Assembly (NCBI GenBank): GCA_938041695.1
Contig: CALISI010000065.1
Coordinates: 1-20,671 of the forward strand
Direction of reading: 5' to 3'
DNA length: 20,671 nt
Origin: an uncultured Actinomyces sp.
GTDB taxonomy: Bacteria > Actinomycetota > Actinomycetes > Actinomycetales > Actinomycetaceae
The notes beneath the pieces were generated by a model. That model saw only the letters and a list, made by a program, of their open reading frames with translations, was not told where the DNA came from and did no database searches. Below, in pieces: positions 1 through 6,715 of the stretch. Every line of letters begins with the position of its first letter. Position 1 is the stretch's first letter. Position numbers and translations under genes: made by a program.

Positions 1-68
1 AACCAGCACGAAACACTCAGAATGCTGCGCAACCATCACGCACATCCTCCCACCCGCACCTCGGCAGT

Positions 69-82
69 CGCACAAATGTGCG
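69..82. repeat. 14-bp interrupted palindrome
   Basis: CGCACA-AA-TGTGCG is a perfect dyad with a 2-base centre. It has the size and symmetry of a repressor operator but matches no regulator I can name. It lies about 430 bases before mraZ, so it may belong to a gene left of the window. Confidence 0.4.
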
Positions 83-148
83 TGCGATGTTGGGTGTGCG
101 TGTTCCTGCGTGCGGGTGATCTGTGTGAGGGGAGTGTTGCGGTGTGAT

Positions 149-218
149 CCCCGCTGTCCTCCCCGGTGTCTTCCCCGCTGTCCTCCCCGGCATTCCCCAC
201 TGTCCTCCCCGCGCTGCT
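149..218. repeat. C-rich tandem repeat, about 12-bp unit, six copies
   Basis: Successive units begin with CCCC at 149, 161, 173, 185, 195 and 207. The consensus is CCCCGCTGTCCT, with the second and fourth copies diverged and the fourth 2 bases shorter. A 24-bp higher-order period is visible between 149 and 194. The + strand is strongly pyrimidine-biased. The unit length is a multiple of three, so reading frames through it encode repeated tetrapeptides (CPPR-like on +, PGRTAG-like on -), which explains the spurious open frames. Confidence 0.8.
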
Positions 219-450
219 CCATCGGGCTCGGATTGCTGACTGTTTCCTGGTCTTCGGTGCTCGGTTATCGTTGGTATTTCAATGATTGTTGACGAGAAGG
301 AAGGGGTGAGCGCGCGGCGTGGACGGTGAGTGGGAGGCGTGTTTCCTTGGATGTATGCAAGATTTCCCCCACTTTTCTCCACTCGATATTTTCATTGAAA
401 AGAAGCCGTTTGGTGCCTCTGTTTTTTACGCCACGCCGGAAGTTCCTGTG

Positions 451-456
451 TAAACA
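451..456 (+). promoter_or_regulatory. Candidate -10 element for mraZ
   Basis: TAAACA, preceded by TGTG, resembles an extended -10 box. Transcription would start near 463, inside the MraZ boxes and about 48 bases before the start codon. No good -35 is visible near 428-433, so this is tentative. Confidence 0.35.
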
Positions 457-481
457 TGGGGTGTGGTGGGTTAAAGTGGGG
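457..481 (+). promoter_or_regulatory. MraZ operator: three TGGGN boxes at 10-bp period
   Basis: TGGGG at 457-461, TGGGT at 467-471 and TGGGG at 477-481 are separated by exactly 5 bases each (TGTGG, TAAAG). MraZ is known in other bacteria to bind direct repeats of TGGGN with 5-base spacers in its own promoter. The boxes end 29 bases before the mraZ start, so autoregulation of mraZ and the genes behind it is the natural reading. Confidence 0.85.
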
Positions 482-510
482 GAAAGTTCCGAACGGGGGA
501 GGGCGGTGAC

Positions 511-942
511 ATGTTCCTCGGTACGTACGAGCCCAAGCTCGACGACAAGGGTCGCATGTTTCTGCCCGCGCGCTTTCGTGAGGATATGGAGGGCGGCATC
601 GTCCTCACTCGCGGCCAAGAGCACTGCATCTATGCGTTCCCTGCCGCGGAATTCGAGAACATGACCGCGGAACTGCGTCGCGCACCCCTGTCGTCCAAGC
701 AGGCGCGTGACTGGATCCGCGTGATGCTCTCGGGAGCCTACAAGGAGATCCCGGACAAGCAGGGGCGCATCAGTGTTCCCGCGGACTTGCGTGCATACGC
801 CGGTCTGGGTCGCGAACTCGCCGTCATCGGTGCGGGGTCGCGAGCTGAAATCTGGGATGCCTCGGCCTGGCGCGAGTACCTCGCCGTCCAGGAAGAGGTC
901 TTCTCCAATACAGCAGAAGAGATCATCCCCGGGATGTTCTGA
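511..942 (+). CDS. mraZ: Transcriptional regulator MraZ
   Basis: A 143-residue DNA-binding protein of the AbrB-like MraZ family, usual length for the family. It forms a ring-shaped oligomer and controls its own dcw operon. Two tandem half-domains are visible, each with the family DxKGR-type motif: DDKGRMFLPARFR near residues 11-23 and DKQGRISVPADLR near 82-94. The ATG at 511 follows a strong ribosome binding site (GGGGGAGGG, 495-503) with 7 bases of spacing. It is the first gene of the cluster, and three TGGGN boxes at 457-481 are its expected binding sites, so negative autoregulation is likely. A 127-base structured gap separates it from rsmH. Confidence 0.97.
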   Translation: MFLGTYEPKLDDKGRMFLPARFREDMEGGIVLTRGQEHCIYAFPAAEFENMTAELRRAPLSSKQARDWIRVMLSGAYKEIPDKQGRISVPADLRAYAGLGRELAVIGAGSRAEIWDASAWREYLAVQEEVFSNTAEEIIPGMF

Positions 943-943
943 C

Positions 944-1013
944 CCGTGCTCTCAGGTCTCCGCCCGCTGTTCCGACATCACTTCCCCGGTGGCGGAGCAC
1001 GGTGGGGGACCTG
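944..1013 (+). promoter_or_regulatory. Structured mraZ-rsmH intergenic RNA with competing stems
   Basis: Three inverted repeats share bases. Stem A pairs 953-961 with 1005-1013 (9 bp, one G-U). Stem B pairs CCGTGCTC 944-951 with GAGCACGG 995-1002 (8 bp, perfect). Stem C pairs CTCCGCC 958-964 with GGCGGAG 991-997. A and B cross, so they form either a pseudoknot or alternative folds; B and C exclude each other. There is no T-run, so this is not a classical terminator. It lies in the leader of rsmH and could be an attenuator or processing site. The rsmH ribosome binding site (1056-1063) is just downstream. Confidence 0.45.
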
Positions 1014-1069
1014 GAAGCGCGGATTGAACACCCAGCACACGACAGTCGGCACACGAAAGGAGGCGCGAC

Positions 1070-2077
1070 ATGGTGGAAGCATCGCAGGCGGTGCACGATT
1101 CGTCGCGCCCCGCAAGCGAGCGGCACGTGCCTGTGCTCCTCGCCGAGTGTCTCGACATGCTTGCCCCCGCGATCCAGCACCCTGGCGCGGTCCTCGTGGA
1201 TGGCACGCTGGGCATGGGCGGTCACACGGAAGGGGCGCTTGAGCGCTTCGAGGACCTGACGGTTATTGGTATTGATCGAGACCCTCAGGCCATCGACCTT
1301 GCGTCCGAGCGCCTCGAGCCTTTCGGGAGACGCTTCCGAGCGGTCCACACCACCTACGACAACATCGATGAGGCAGTGACAGACCAGCTGGGGCAGGGTG
1401 CGCGCGTCGACGGCGTCCTCATGGACCTGGGAGTGTCCTCCCTGCAGCTGGACGAGGCTGAGCGCGGGTTCGCCTACTCCAAAGATGCGCCGCTCGACAT
1501 GCGAATGGATTCGACCACCGGACCGAGCGCCGCTGACCTGCTCGCCACTGCCTCGGAAGGTGAACTCATCCGGATCCTGCGCACGTACGGCGAAGAGAAA
1601 TTCGCACCGCGTATTGCCCGGCTCATCATCCGACGCCGTGACACCGCGCCCATCACCCGCACCGGTGAACTCGTGGACATCATCCGCGAGGCCATCCCGG
1701 CCCCCGCGCGGCGTACCGGCGGCAACCCGGCGAAGCGTACGTTCCAGGCGCTGCGCGTGGCTGTCAATGACGAGCTGACAATCTTGGAACGCGCTCTGCC
1801 GAGGGCCCTCGCCAGCTTGAGGATGGGCGGGCGCCTGGTCGTGGAGTCCTACCAGAGTCTCGAGGACCGGATAGTCAAGGACGTGCTGCGTCGCGGGTCG
1901 ACCAGCAGTGCTCCACCCGGTCTGCCGATCATCCCCGAGGAGATGGCTCCCAGCCTGCGCCTGCTGACAAAGGGCGCGAACAGGGCCGACCAGGCCGAAC
2001 AAGACCACAACCCCCGATCCGCTTCCGTGCGACTGCGCGGCGCGGAGCTCATCCGCGAATGGAAGGACCTCTCATGA
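1070..2077 (+). CDS. rsmH: 16S rRNA (cytosine(1402)-N(4))-methyltransferase RsmH
   Basis: A 335-residue SAM-dependent methyltransferase (MraW/RsmH) that methylates N4 of C1402 in the 16S rRNA decoding centre. After a short N-terminal extension comes HVPVLLAECLDML, then the glycine-rich SAM loop GTLGMGGHTEGAL (near residues 45-57). The family signature MDLGVSSLQLDEAERGF lies near 118-134, followed by LDMRMD; the end RSASVRLRGAE is also typical. The ATG at 1070 has an excellent AAAGGAGG site (1056-1063) 6 bases upstream. Its stop overlaps the ftsL start (ATGA at 2074-2077), implying translational coupling. It occupies the usual place after mraZ. Confidence 0.97.
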   Translation: MVEASQAVHDSSRPASERHVPVLLAECLDMLAPAIQHPGAVLVDGTLGMGGHTEGALERFEDLTVIGIDRDPQAIDLASERLEPFGRRFRAVHTTYDNIDEAVTDQLGQGARVDGVLMDLGVSSLQLDEAERGFAYSKDAPLDMRMDSTTGPSAADLLATASEGELIRILRTYGEEKFAPRIARLIIRRRDTAPITRTGELVDIIREAIPAPARRTGGNPAKRTFQALRVAVNDELTILERALPRALASLRMGGRLVVESYQSLEDRIVKDVLRRGSTSSAPPGLPIIPEEMAPSLRLLTKGANRADQAEQDHNPRSASVRLRGAELIREWKDLS

Positions 2078-2466
2078 GTGCAGCAACCGCGAAGGCACGT
2101 CCCGCAGCGCGCCCCGAACTGCGCCGCGAGGAGGCCCACGAGCTGCGCATCGTCGAGGGCACCCGTCCTCGCCGCTCGGTTGCAGCGATCCTCATGCTCT
2201 TCGTCGCCGTCGCGCTGGCCTCCGTCGTCACATCGATGGTCCTCAACACGCGCATGGCCCAGACGTCGTTCGAGATCCGTGAGCAGCAGCTGGTTCTCAA
2301 TGAGCTGGAGGCGCAGTCGTGGACGATGCGAGCGGAACTGGATCGTAAGGCCTCGCCGACGGAGCTCGAGAAGGCCGCGAAGGCGAACGGCATGGTGCCC
2401 GCGGGCAAGTCGGGTTTCATCACTCTCGAAACCGGCAGCGTCGAGGCTGGGACTCCCGCGAAGTAA
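2074..2466 (+). CDS. ftsL: Cell division protein FtsL (septum formation initiator-like)
   Basis: A 130-residue bitopic membrane protein. A charged cytoplasmic N-terminus (about 1-33) is followed by one membrane segment (about 35-55, AAILMLFVAVALASVVTSMV) and a periplasmic helical part with coiled-coil character (about 65-105), the FtsL layout. FtsL partners FtsB/DivIC and FtsQ and activates FtsW-FtsI. Sequence identity in this family is low, so the call rests on topology and position between rsmH and ftsI. I chose the ATG at 2074 (GGAAGG site 2061-2066, 4-base overlap with rsmH) over an in-frame ATG at 2059. ftsI begins 18 bases later. Confidence 0.88.
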   Translation: MSAATAKARPAARPELRREEAHELRIVEGTRPRRSVAAILMLFVAVALASVVTSMVLNTRMAQTSFEIREQQLVLNELEAQSWTMRAELDRKASPTELEKAAKANGMVPAGKSGFITLETGSVEAGTPAK

Positions 2467-2484
2467 CTCGGAAGGCGAGTACCT

Positions 2485-4218
2485 ATGGATACCGTCATCA
2501 CGCGTTCGCGATGGATCGTGGGCATCCTCGTTGGTGCCCTATCTATCTGTGGCGTGCGTCTGGTTCAGCTGCAGATTATCGAGGGACCATCATTGGCGGC
2601 CCAGGGGCAGCGCGTGCGCACCTCCTCGACGGAGGTTGCCGCTGCGCGTGGCGCGATTACCGATGCCACAGGCGTCGTCCTGGCGAACTCCATCCAGACG
2701 TACGACATCGCGGTGAACCAGGTGAATATCCGTTCTTTCGTCCACCGCGATGATGATGGTAACGAGGTCGGCCGTGGGCCCGCGGAGGCCGCGCGCCTTC
2801 TGGCCCCCATCCTCGGCATGAATGAGGCGGAGCTCGGCGGCATGATGCTGGGCGACTCCACCTACGTGTACATCAAGCGCAACGTGGATGCCGTGTCCTA
2901 CCGTGAGATTCGCAAGCTCGATATTTACGGGATCGAGTGGGAGTCCGTCTTCGAGCGTGAGTACCCCAATGGCAATGTTGCTGCGCCCGTTATCGGGACG
3001 GTCAACGCCGAAGGGCAGGGGTCTTCGGGCATGGAGGCGCAGTTCGACACGCTGCTGACGGGTACGCCCGGCGCACAGGCCTTCGAGATCGCGCCCAACG
3101 GTGCCGTGATGCCGGGCGGTAAGAAGACCACTGTTGAGCCGAAGAACGGCGGCAATGTGGAGCTTACGCTGCATGCCGACCTACAACACCAGGTTCAGGA
3201 ACTGCTCGATGCGCGAGTCGCGAAGCACCAGGCCGACTGGGGTGTCGTCGTCATCGAGGACGTGGCAACAGGTCATGTGCTGGTGATGGCGGATTCGAAT
3301 TCGAAGGAACCTGACAACGCGAACCCTCAGAAGGTACACGCGGTTCAGGACGCATTCGAGCCCGGCTCGGTGGGCAAGCTCGTGACCGTGGGGGCGGCCC
3401 TGAACCAGGGGACGATCACGCCGACGAGTGTCTTCCAGGTGCCCTACTCGCTGGATCTTCCCGACGCGGGTGGTCCTATCACCGACTTCCACGAGCATGG
3501 CGGGGAGACCCTGACGGCCACGGGTGTTCTGGCGGAGTCGTCGAACACGGGTACTGTCCTGATTGGCCAGACGATGAGCGACGACCAGCGTTACGCGATG
3601 ATGCGCGCTCTCGGGTTTGGCGAGGAGACGGGCGTCGAGCTGCCCGGCGAGTCCGCCGGTCTGCTGCGCAGTGCGGATCAGTGGCAGGGCCGTGACCGCT
3701 ACGTGACGATGTTCGGTCAGGCGTACGCGATTACCGCGATGCAGGAGGCCTCGGCGCTCGCCACGATCGCGAACGGGGGAGTGCGCATCGCGCCTCACAT
3801 TGTGAAGTCGTGGACGAACGCGGATGGGACAGTTGAGGTGCCACAGGCTAGTCAGCCCGTCCAGGCCATGGATGCGACGACGGCCTCGCAGCTGGTCACG
3901 ATGATGGAGTCCGTCGTCGAGGACGATCTGGGTACCGCTGGCGCAGCCAAGGTGCCGGGCTACCGCGTGGGTGTGAAGACCGGTACCGCTGAGACGATCA
4001 TCGATGGTGCGTCCGGCCTCGTCTCCACGACTGCCGGCATTATTCCCGCGGATGCGCCGCGCCTCGCGATCGCGGTCGTCCTGTACAACCCGAGGGTGGC
4101 GTCGGTCTCATCTGATTCCTCGGCGCCGCTGTTTGGCGACATTGCGCGCACCGCTGTCGGCAACCTGGGTATCCCCGCCTCCACGTCGTCCGCTAACCTG
4201 TATCCGACGACGCCGTGA
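2485..4218 (+). CDS. ftsI: Septal peptidoglycan transpeptidase FtsI (PBP3 type, class B PBP)
   Basis: A 577-residue class B penicillin-binding protein that cross-links septal peptidoglycan, partnered with FtsW. An N-terminal membrane anchor (about 10-30) is followed by a pedestal domain containing RGAITDATGVVLA (about 55-67). The transpeptidase domain carries all three catalytic motifs: S295-V-G-K298, S352-S-N354 and K498-T-G. No C-terminal PASTA repeats are present; the protein ends soon after the catalytic domain. The ATG at 2485 is preceded by GGAAGGCGAG. murF follows after only 17 bases, where many actinobacteria have murE. Expression is presumably with the ftsL-ftsQ block. Confidence 0.96.
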   Translation: MDTVITRSRWIVGILVGALSICGVRLVQLQIIEGPSLAAQGQRVRTSSTEVAAARGAITDATGVVLANSIQTYDIAVNQVNIRSFVHRDDDGNEVGRGPAEAARLLAPILGMNEAELGGMMLGDSTYVYIKRNVDAVSYREIRKLDIYGIEWESVFEREYPNGNVAAPVIGTVNAEGQGSSGMEAQFDTLLTGTPGAQAFEIAPNGAVMPGGKKTTVEPKNGGNVELTLHADLQHQVQELLDARVAKHQADWGVVVIEDVATGHVLVMADSNSKEPDNANPQKVHAVQDAFEPGSVGKLVTVGAALNQGTITPTSVFQVPYSLDLPDAGGPITDFHEHGGETLTATGVLAESSNTGTVLIGQTMSDDQRYAMMRALGFGEETGVELPGESAGLLRSADQWQGRDRYVTMFGQAYAITAMQEASALATIANGGVRIAPHIVKSWTNADGTVEVPQASQPVQAMDATTASQLVTMMESVVEDDLGTAGAAKVPGYRVGVKTGTAETIIDGASGLVSTTAGIIPADAPRLAIAVVLYNPRVASVSSDSSAPLFGDIARTAVGNLGIPASTSSANLYPTTP

Positions 4219-4235
4219 GTCTGAAGGAGTAGAAC

Positions 4236-5633
4236 ATGCAGACGTCAGCACAATGGATTGCTGAGGCAGTGTCGGGTCGCCTGGTTGGCCCCGATGTACT
4301 CGTGACAGGCCCGGTGGTCACCGACTCGCGCGAAGCAGCTGAGGGATCGCTCTACATTGCGCGCCGCGGCGAGGCCGCCGACGGGCACACGTTCGTTGCA
4401 GGGGCGGTGGCGCGCGGTGCTGTTGCCGTTATCGTTGAACACAAGGTCGACGAGGCAGTGTCCCAGATCGTCGTGGATGATTCGACCACGGCGCTCGGTG
4501 CTCTGGCGCGCGCGCACGTCGAGAAGCTGCGCAGCGGGGGAGACCTCGACGTCATCGCGATGACGGGCTCCGTGGGTAAGACGACGACGAAGGACCTGCT
4601 GGCGCAAATCATGAGCGAGGACGGGCCGACGGTGGCTCCCAAGCTCTCATTCAACAACGAGGTTGGCCTGCCGCTGACGGTGCTTCTGGCCGATGAATCG
4701 ACGCGCCACCTCGTCCTCGAGATGGGCGCATCTGGTCCCGGTCACATCACGTATCTGACCAATATCGTCTCCCCGGACGTTGCCATCGAGCTGTGCGTGG
4801 GACACGCGCACGTGGGCGGCTTCGGTGGTTTTGAAGGTGTTGCCGCCACGAAGGCGGAACTCATCAAGGGGATGCGTCCGGGAGGCCCCGTCATCCTCAA
4901 CGCTGACGATCCGAACGTCGAGGCCATGGCACCGCTGGCGACGGGTGAGGTCATCCGCTTCTCCGCCTCGGGTGATCCCCGCGCCGATGTGCGGGCGATC
5001 GACGTGCGCCTTGACCGTGCTGACCGCGCTTCCTTCACGCTCGTGACACCGCAGGGCGAGGCGCACGTTGACCTGAAGATCGTGGGTCGCCACCATGTGG
5101 CCAACGCTTTGGCGGCTGCCGCCGGTGCCCTGACGCTCGGCGTCAGCTTGGAGAAGGTAGCTAGCGTTCTGTCGAATGCGCGTGCGCTGAGTCCCCACCG
5201 CATGGACGTTCATGAGCTCACGGTTGAGAGCACGGCAATCACCCTCATCGACGATTCCTACAACGCGAACCTGGACTCGATGCGTGCCGGGATCACCGCG
5301 CTGGCCTCGATCGGCTCGGACGCGCAAACCATTGCCGTTCTCGGTGAAATGCTGGAGCTGGGCGATGACACGCAGTCACTGCACGAGCAGGTGGGAACCA
5401 TGATCGAGGACGCGGGCGTGGACACACTCATTGGCCTGGGGGCGGACGCCCACTACTATTTAGAGGGTGCCCCGGGTGTGGCCCACCGTGAGGTCGCGTC
5501 GGATCCTGAGCAGGCTGCGCGCCTGGCGATCGAACATGCTGAGGATGGCGCCGTCATCCTGGTCAAAGGCTCCTACGGGTCACATTCGTGGCAGGTCGCA
5601 GACATCCTGCGAGAGAAGGGAACGAACCGGTGA
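4236..5633 (+). CDS. murF: UDP-N-acetylmuramoyl-tripeptide--D-alanyl-D-alanine ligase MurF
   Basis: A 465-residue cytoplasmic Mur ligase that adds D-Ala-D-Ala to UDP-MurNAc-tripeptide with ATP. The N-terminal domain has VVTDSREAAEGSLYIA (about 27-42), which binds the UDP-substrate and is MurF/MurE-like. The ATP loop TGSVGKTTTKD starts at residue 110. The central domain has EMGASGPGHI and NADDPN, and the C-terminal domain has DDSYNANLDSM, the MurF version of this motif, which argues against MurE. AAGGAG sits upstream of the ATG at 4236. The stop overlaps the GTG start of mraY by 4 bases (GTGA, 5630-5633). Confidence 0.96.
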   Translation: MQTSAQWIAEAVSGRLVGPDVLVTGPVVTDSREAAEGSLYIARRGEAADGHTFVAGAVARGAVAVIVEHKVDEAVSQIVVDDSTTALGALARAHVEKLRSGGDLDVIAMTGSVGKTTTKDLLAQIMSEDGPTVAPKLSFNNEVGLPLTVLLADESTRHLVLEMGASGPGHITYLTNIVSPDVAIELCVGHAHVGGFGGFEGVAATKAELIKGMRPGGPVILNADDPNVEAMAPLATGEVIRFSASGDPRADVRAIDVRLDRADRASFTLVTPQGEAHVDLKIVGRHHVANALAAAAGALTLGVSLEKVASVLSNARALSPHRMDVHELTVESTAITLIDDSYNANLDSMRAGITALASIGSDAQTIAVLGEMLELGDDTQSLHEQVGTMIEDAGVDTLIGLGADAHYYLEGAPGVAHREVASDPEQAARLAIEHAEDGAVILVKGSYGSHSWQVADILREKGTNR

Positions 5634-6715
5634 TTGGACTTATCTCGGCGTTCATCATCGCCATGGCGCTATCGGTGATCTGCACGCCGCTGCTCATCCG
5701 CTTCCTGGTGTTGCACCAATACGGCCAGTTCATCCGCCAGGACGGGCCGACCCAGCACCTGACCAAGCGCGGCACGCCCACCATGGGGGGTGTCGTCATC
5801 ATCCTGGCGACCATCATCGCCTGGCTGATTGGTTCGCTGGTTGCCGGTGCGGGACCGTCCTGGTCGGGCTTGCTCCTCGTGTTTCTCTTCGTGGGACTCG
5901 GCGTTATTGGCCTGCTCGATGACGGCATCAAGATTATGCGCCAGCGTTCTCTCGGTCTGCATCCGTCGGGCAAGATCATCGGTCAGGTTGCCGTTGCATC
6001 GCTCTTCGCGCTGGGCACCCTCATCATGCCGAACGAGTTCGGCGAATACGCCGCAACACTCGAGATTTCCTTTGCACGCCCCACGGCTCTGACGTTGGGC
6101 TTTGCGGGGCTCGGCGTGGGTGTCGTCCTGTATCTGATCTGGACGAACCTCATCGTGACGGCATGGTCGAATGCGACAAACCTGACGGATGGCCTGGACG
6201 GTCTGGCTGCGGGTGTGTCCATCTTCGTGTTCGGTGCCTACACATTCATCACGTACTTCCAGCGCATTCAGGCGTGCACGCAGCTGGGGGCGAATCAATC
6301 GACTTGCTACTCGACGCGTGACCCCCTTGACCTTGCGATTTTCTGTGCCGCTCTGATTGGCGCTCTGGCGGGCTTCCTGTGGTGGAACGCGTCGCCTGCT
6401 CAGATCTTCATGGGCGACACGGGCGCTCTCGCGCTTGGTGGCGCTGTCGCCGGCCTGTCGATGTTGACCCAGACGGAGCTGCTCGCCGTCATCGTGGGAG
6501 GCCTGTTCGTCGCGGTTGTTCTCTCGGATGTCATCCAGATCGGCGTCTTCAAAGCCACCGGTAAACGTGTCTTCCGGATGGCGCCCCTTCACCATCACTT
6601 TGAGCTGCTTGGTTGGAAGGAAGTCACGATCGTGATCCGTTTCTGGCTGATTGCCGCGATTGTTGCGGTTGCCGGTGCGGGTATCTTCTACGCGGAGTGG
6701 GTGTCGCGTCGATGA
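5630..6715 (+). CDS. mraY: Phospho-N-acetylmuramoyl-pentapeptide-transferase MraY
   Basis: A 361-residue polytopic inner-membrane enzyme that transfers phospho-MurNAc-pentapeptide to undecaprenyl phosphate, giving lipid I. Catalytic signatures are all present: the D97-D98 pair in LLDDGIKI, NLTDGLDGLAAG with D187, and the histidine triplet H321-H323 in APLHHHFELLGW. About ten hydrophobic segments span the chain. I place the start at GTG 5630, overlapping the murF stop, because the protein then begins directly with the first membrane helix and GAGAGAAGGG lies just upstream; an in-frame ATG at 5588 lies inside murF and would add an unlikely 14-residue head. The stop overlaps the murD start (ATGA). 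Confidence 0.96.
   Translation: MIGLISAFIIAMALSVICTPLLIRFLVLHQYGQFIRQDGPTQHLTKRGTPTMGGVVIILATIIAWLIGSLVAGAGPSWSGLLLVFLFVGLGVIGLLDDGIKIMRQRSLGLHPSGKIIGQVAVASLFALGTLIMPNEFGEYAATLEISFARPTALTLGFAGLGVGVVLYLIWTNLIVTAWSNATNLTDGLDGLAAGVSIFVFGAYTFITYFQRIQACTQLGANQSTCYSTRDPLDLAIFCAALIGALAGFLWWNASPAQIFMGDTGALALGGAVAGLSMLTQTELLAVIVGGLFVAVVLSDVIQIGVFKATGKRVFRMAPLHHHFELLGWKEVTIVIRFWLIAAIVAVAGAGIFYAEWVSRR

Larger units (their letters stand above)
1..510. other. Non-coding region upstream of the dcw cluster
   Basis: No open frame here resembles a known protein. The longer ones on either strand are low-complexity or run antisense into mraZ, so I call none of them. The stretch contains a 14-bp palindrome (69-82), GT-rich repeats of GCGTGCG type (80-115), a C-rich 12-bp tandem repeat (149-218), an A+T-rich patch with a dyad TTTTCA-T-TGAAAA (389-401), and the MraZ operator (457-481). 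It probably separates the cluster from an unrelated upstream gene and carries the mraZ promoter. Confidence 0.7.

Noticed and set aside
110..292. 60-residue + strand frame with repeated CPPR-type tetrapeptides
   Set aside because: The repeats follow from the 12-bp DNA unit being divisible by three; GTG start without a ribosome binding site.
306..329. Seven-codon leader peptide MSARRGR after a purine-rich site
   Set aside because: AAGGAAGG precedes the GTG too closely, no promoter is clear, and such tiny frames are expected by chance.
331..335. A further TGGGA box upstream as part of the MraZ operator
   Set aside because: It is isolated, with no partner 10 bases away on either side.
17..382. 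121-residue open frame on the - strand upstream of mraZ
   Set aside because: Low-complexity sequence created by the 12-bp repeat; no recognisable domain and it runs antisense through the mraZ control region.
923..2008. 361-residue - strand open frame opposite rsmH
   Set aside because: Shadow frame from high-GC codon bias; rsmH on the + strand is fully supported by family motifs.
5669..6598. 309-residue - strand open frame opposite mraY
   Set aside because: Charged, domainless shadow of a strongly conserved membrane-protein gene.
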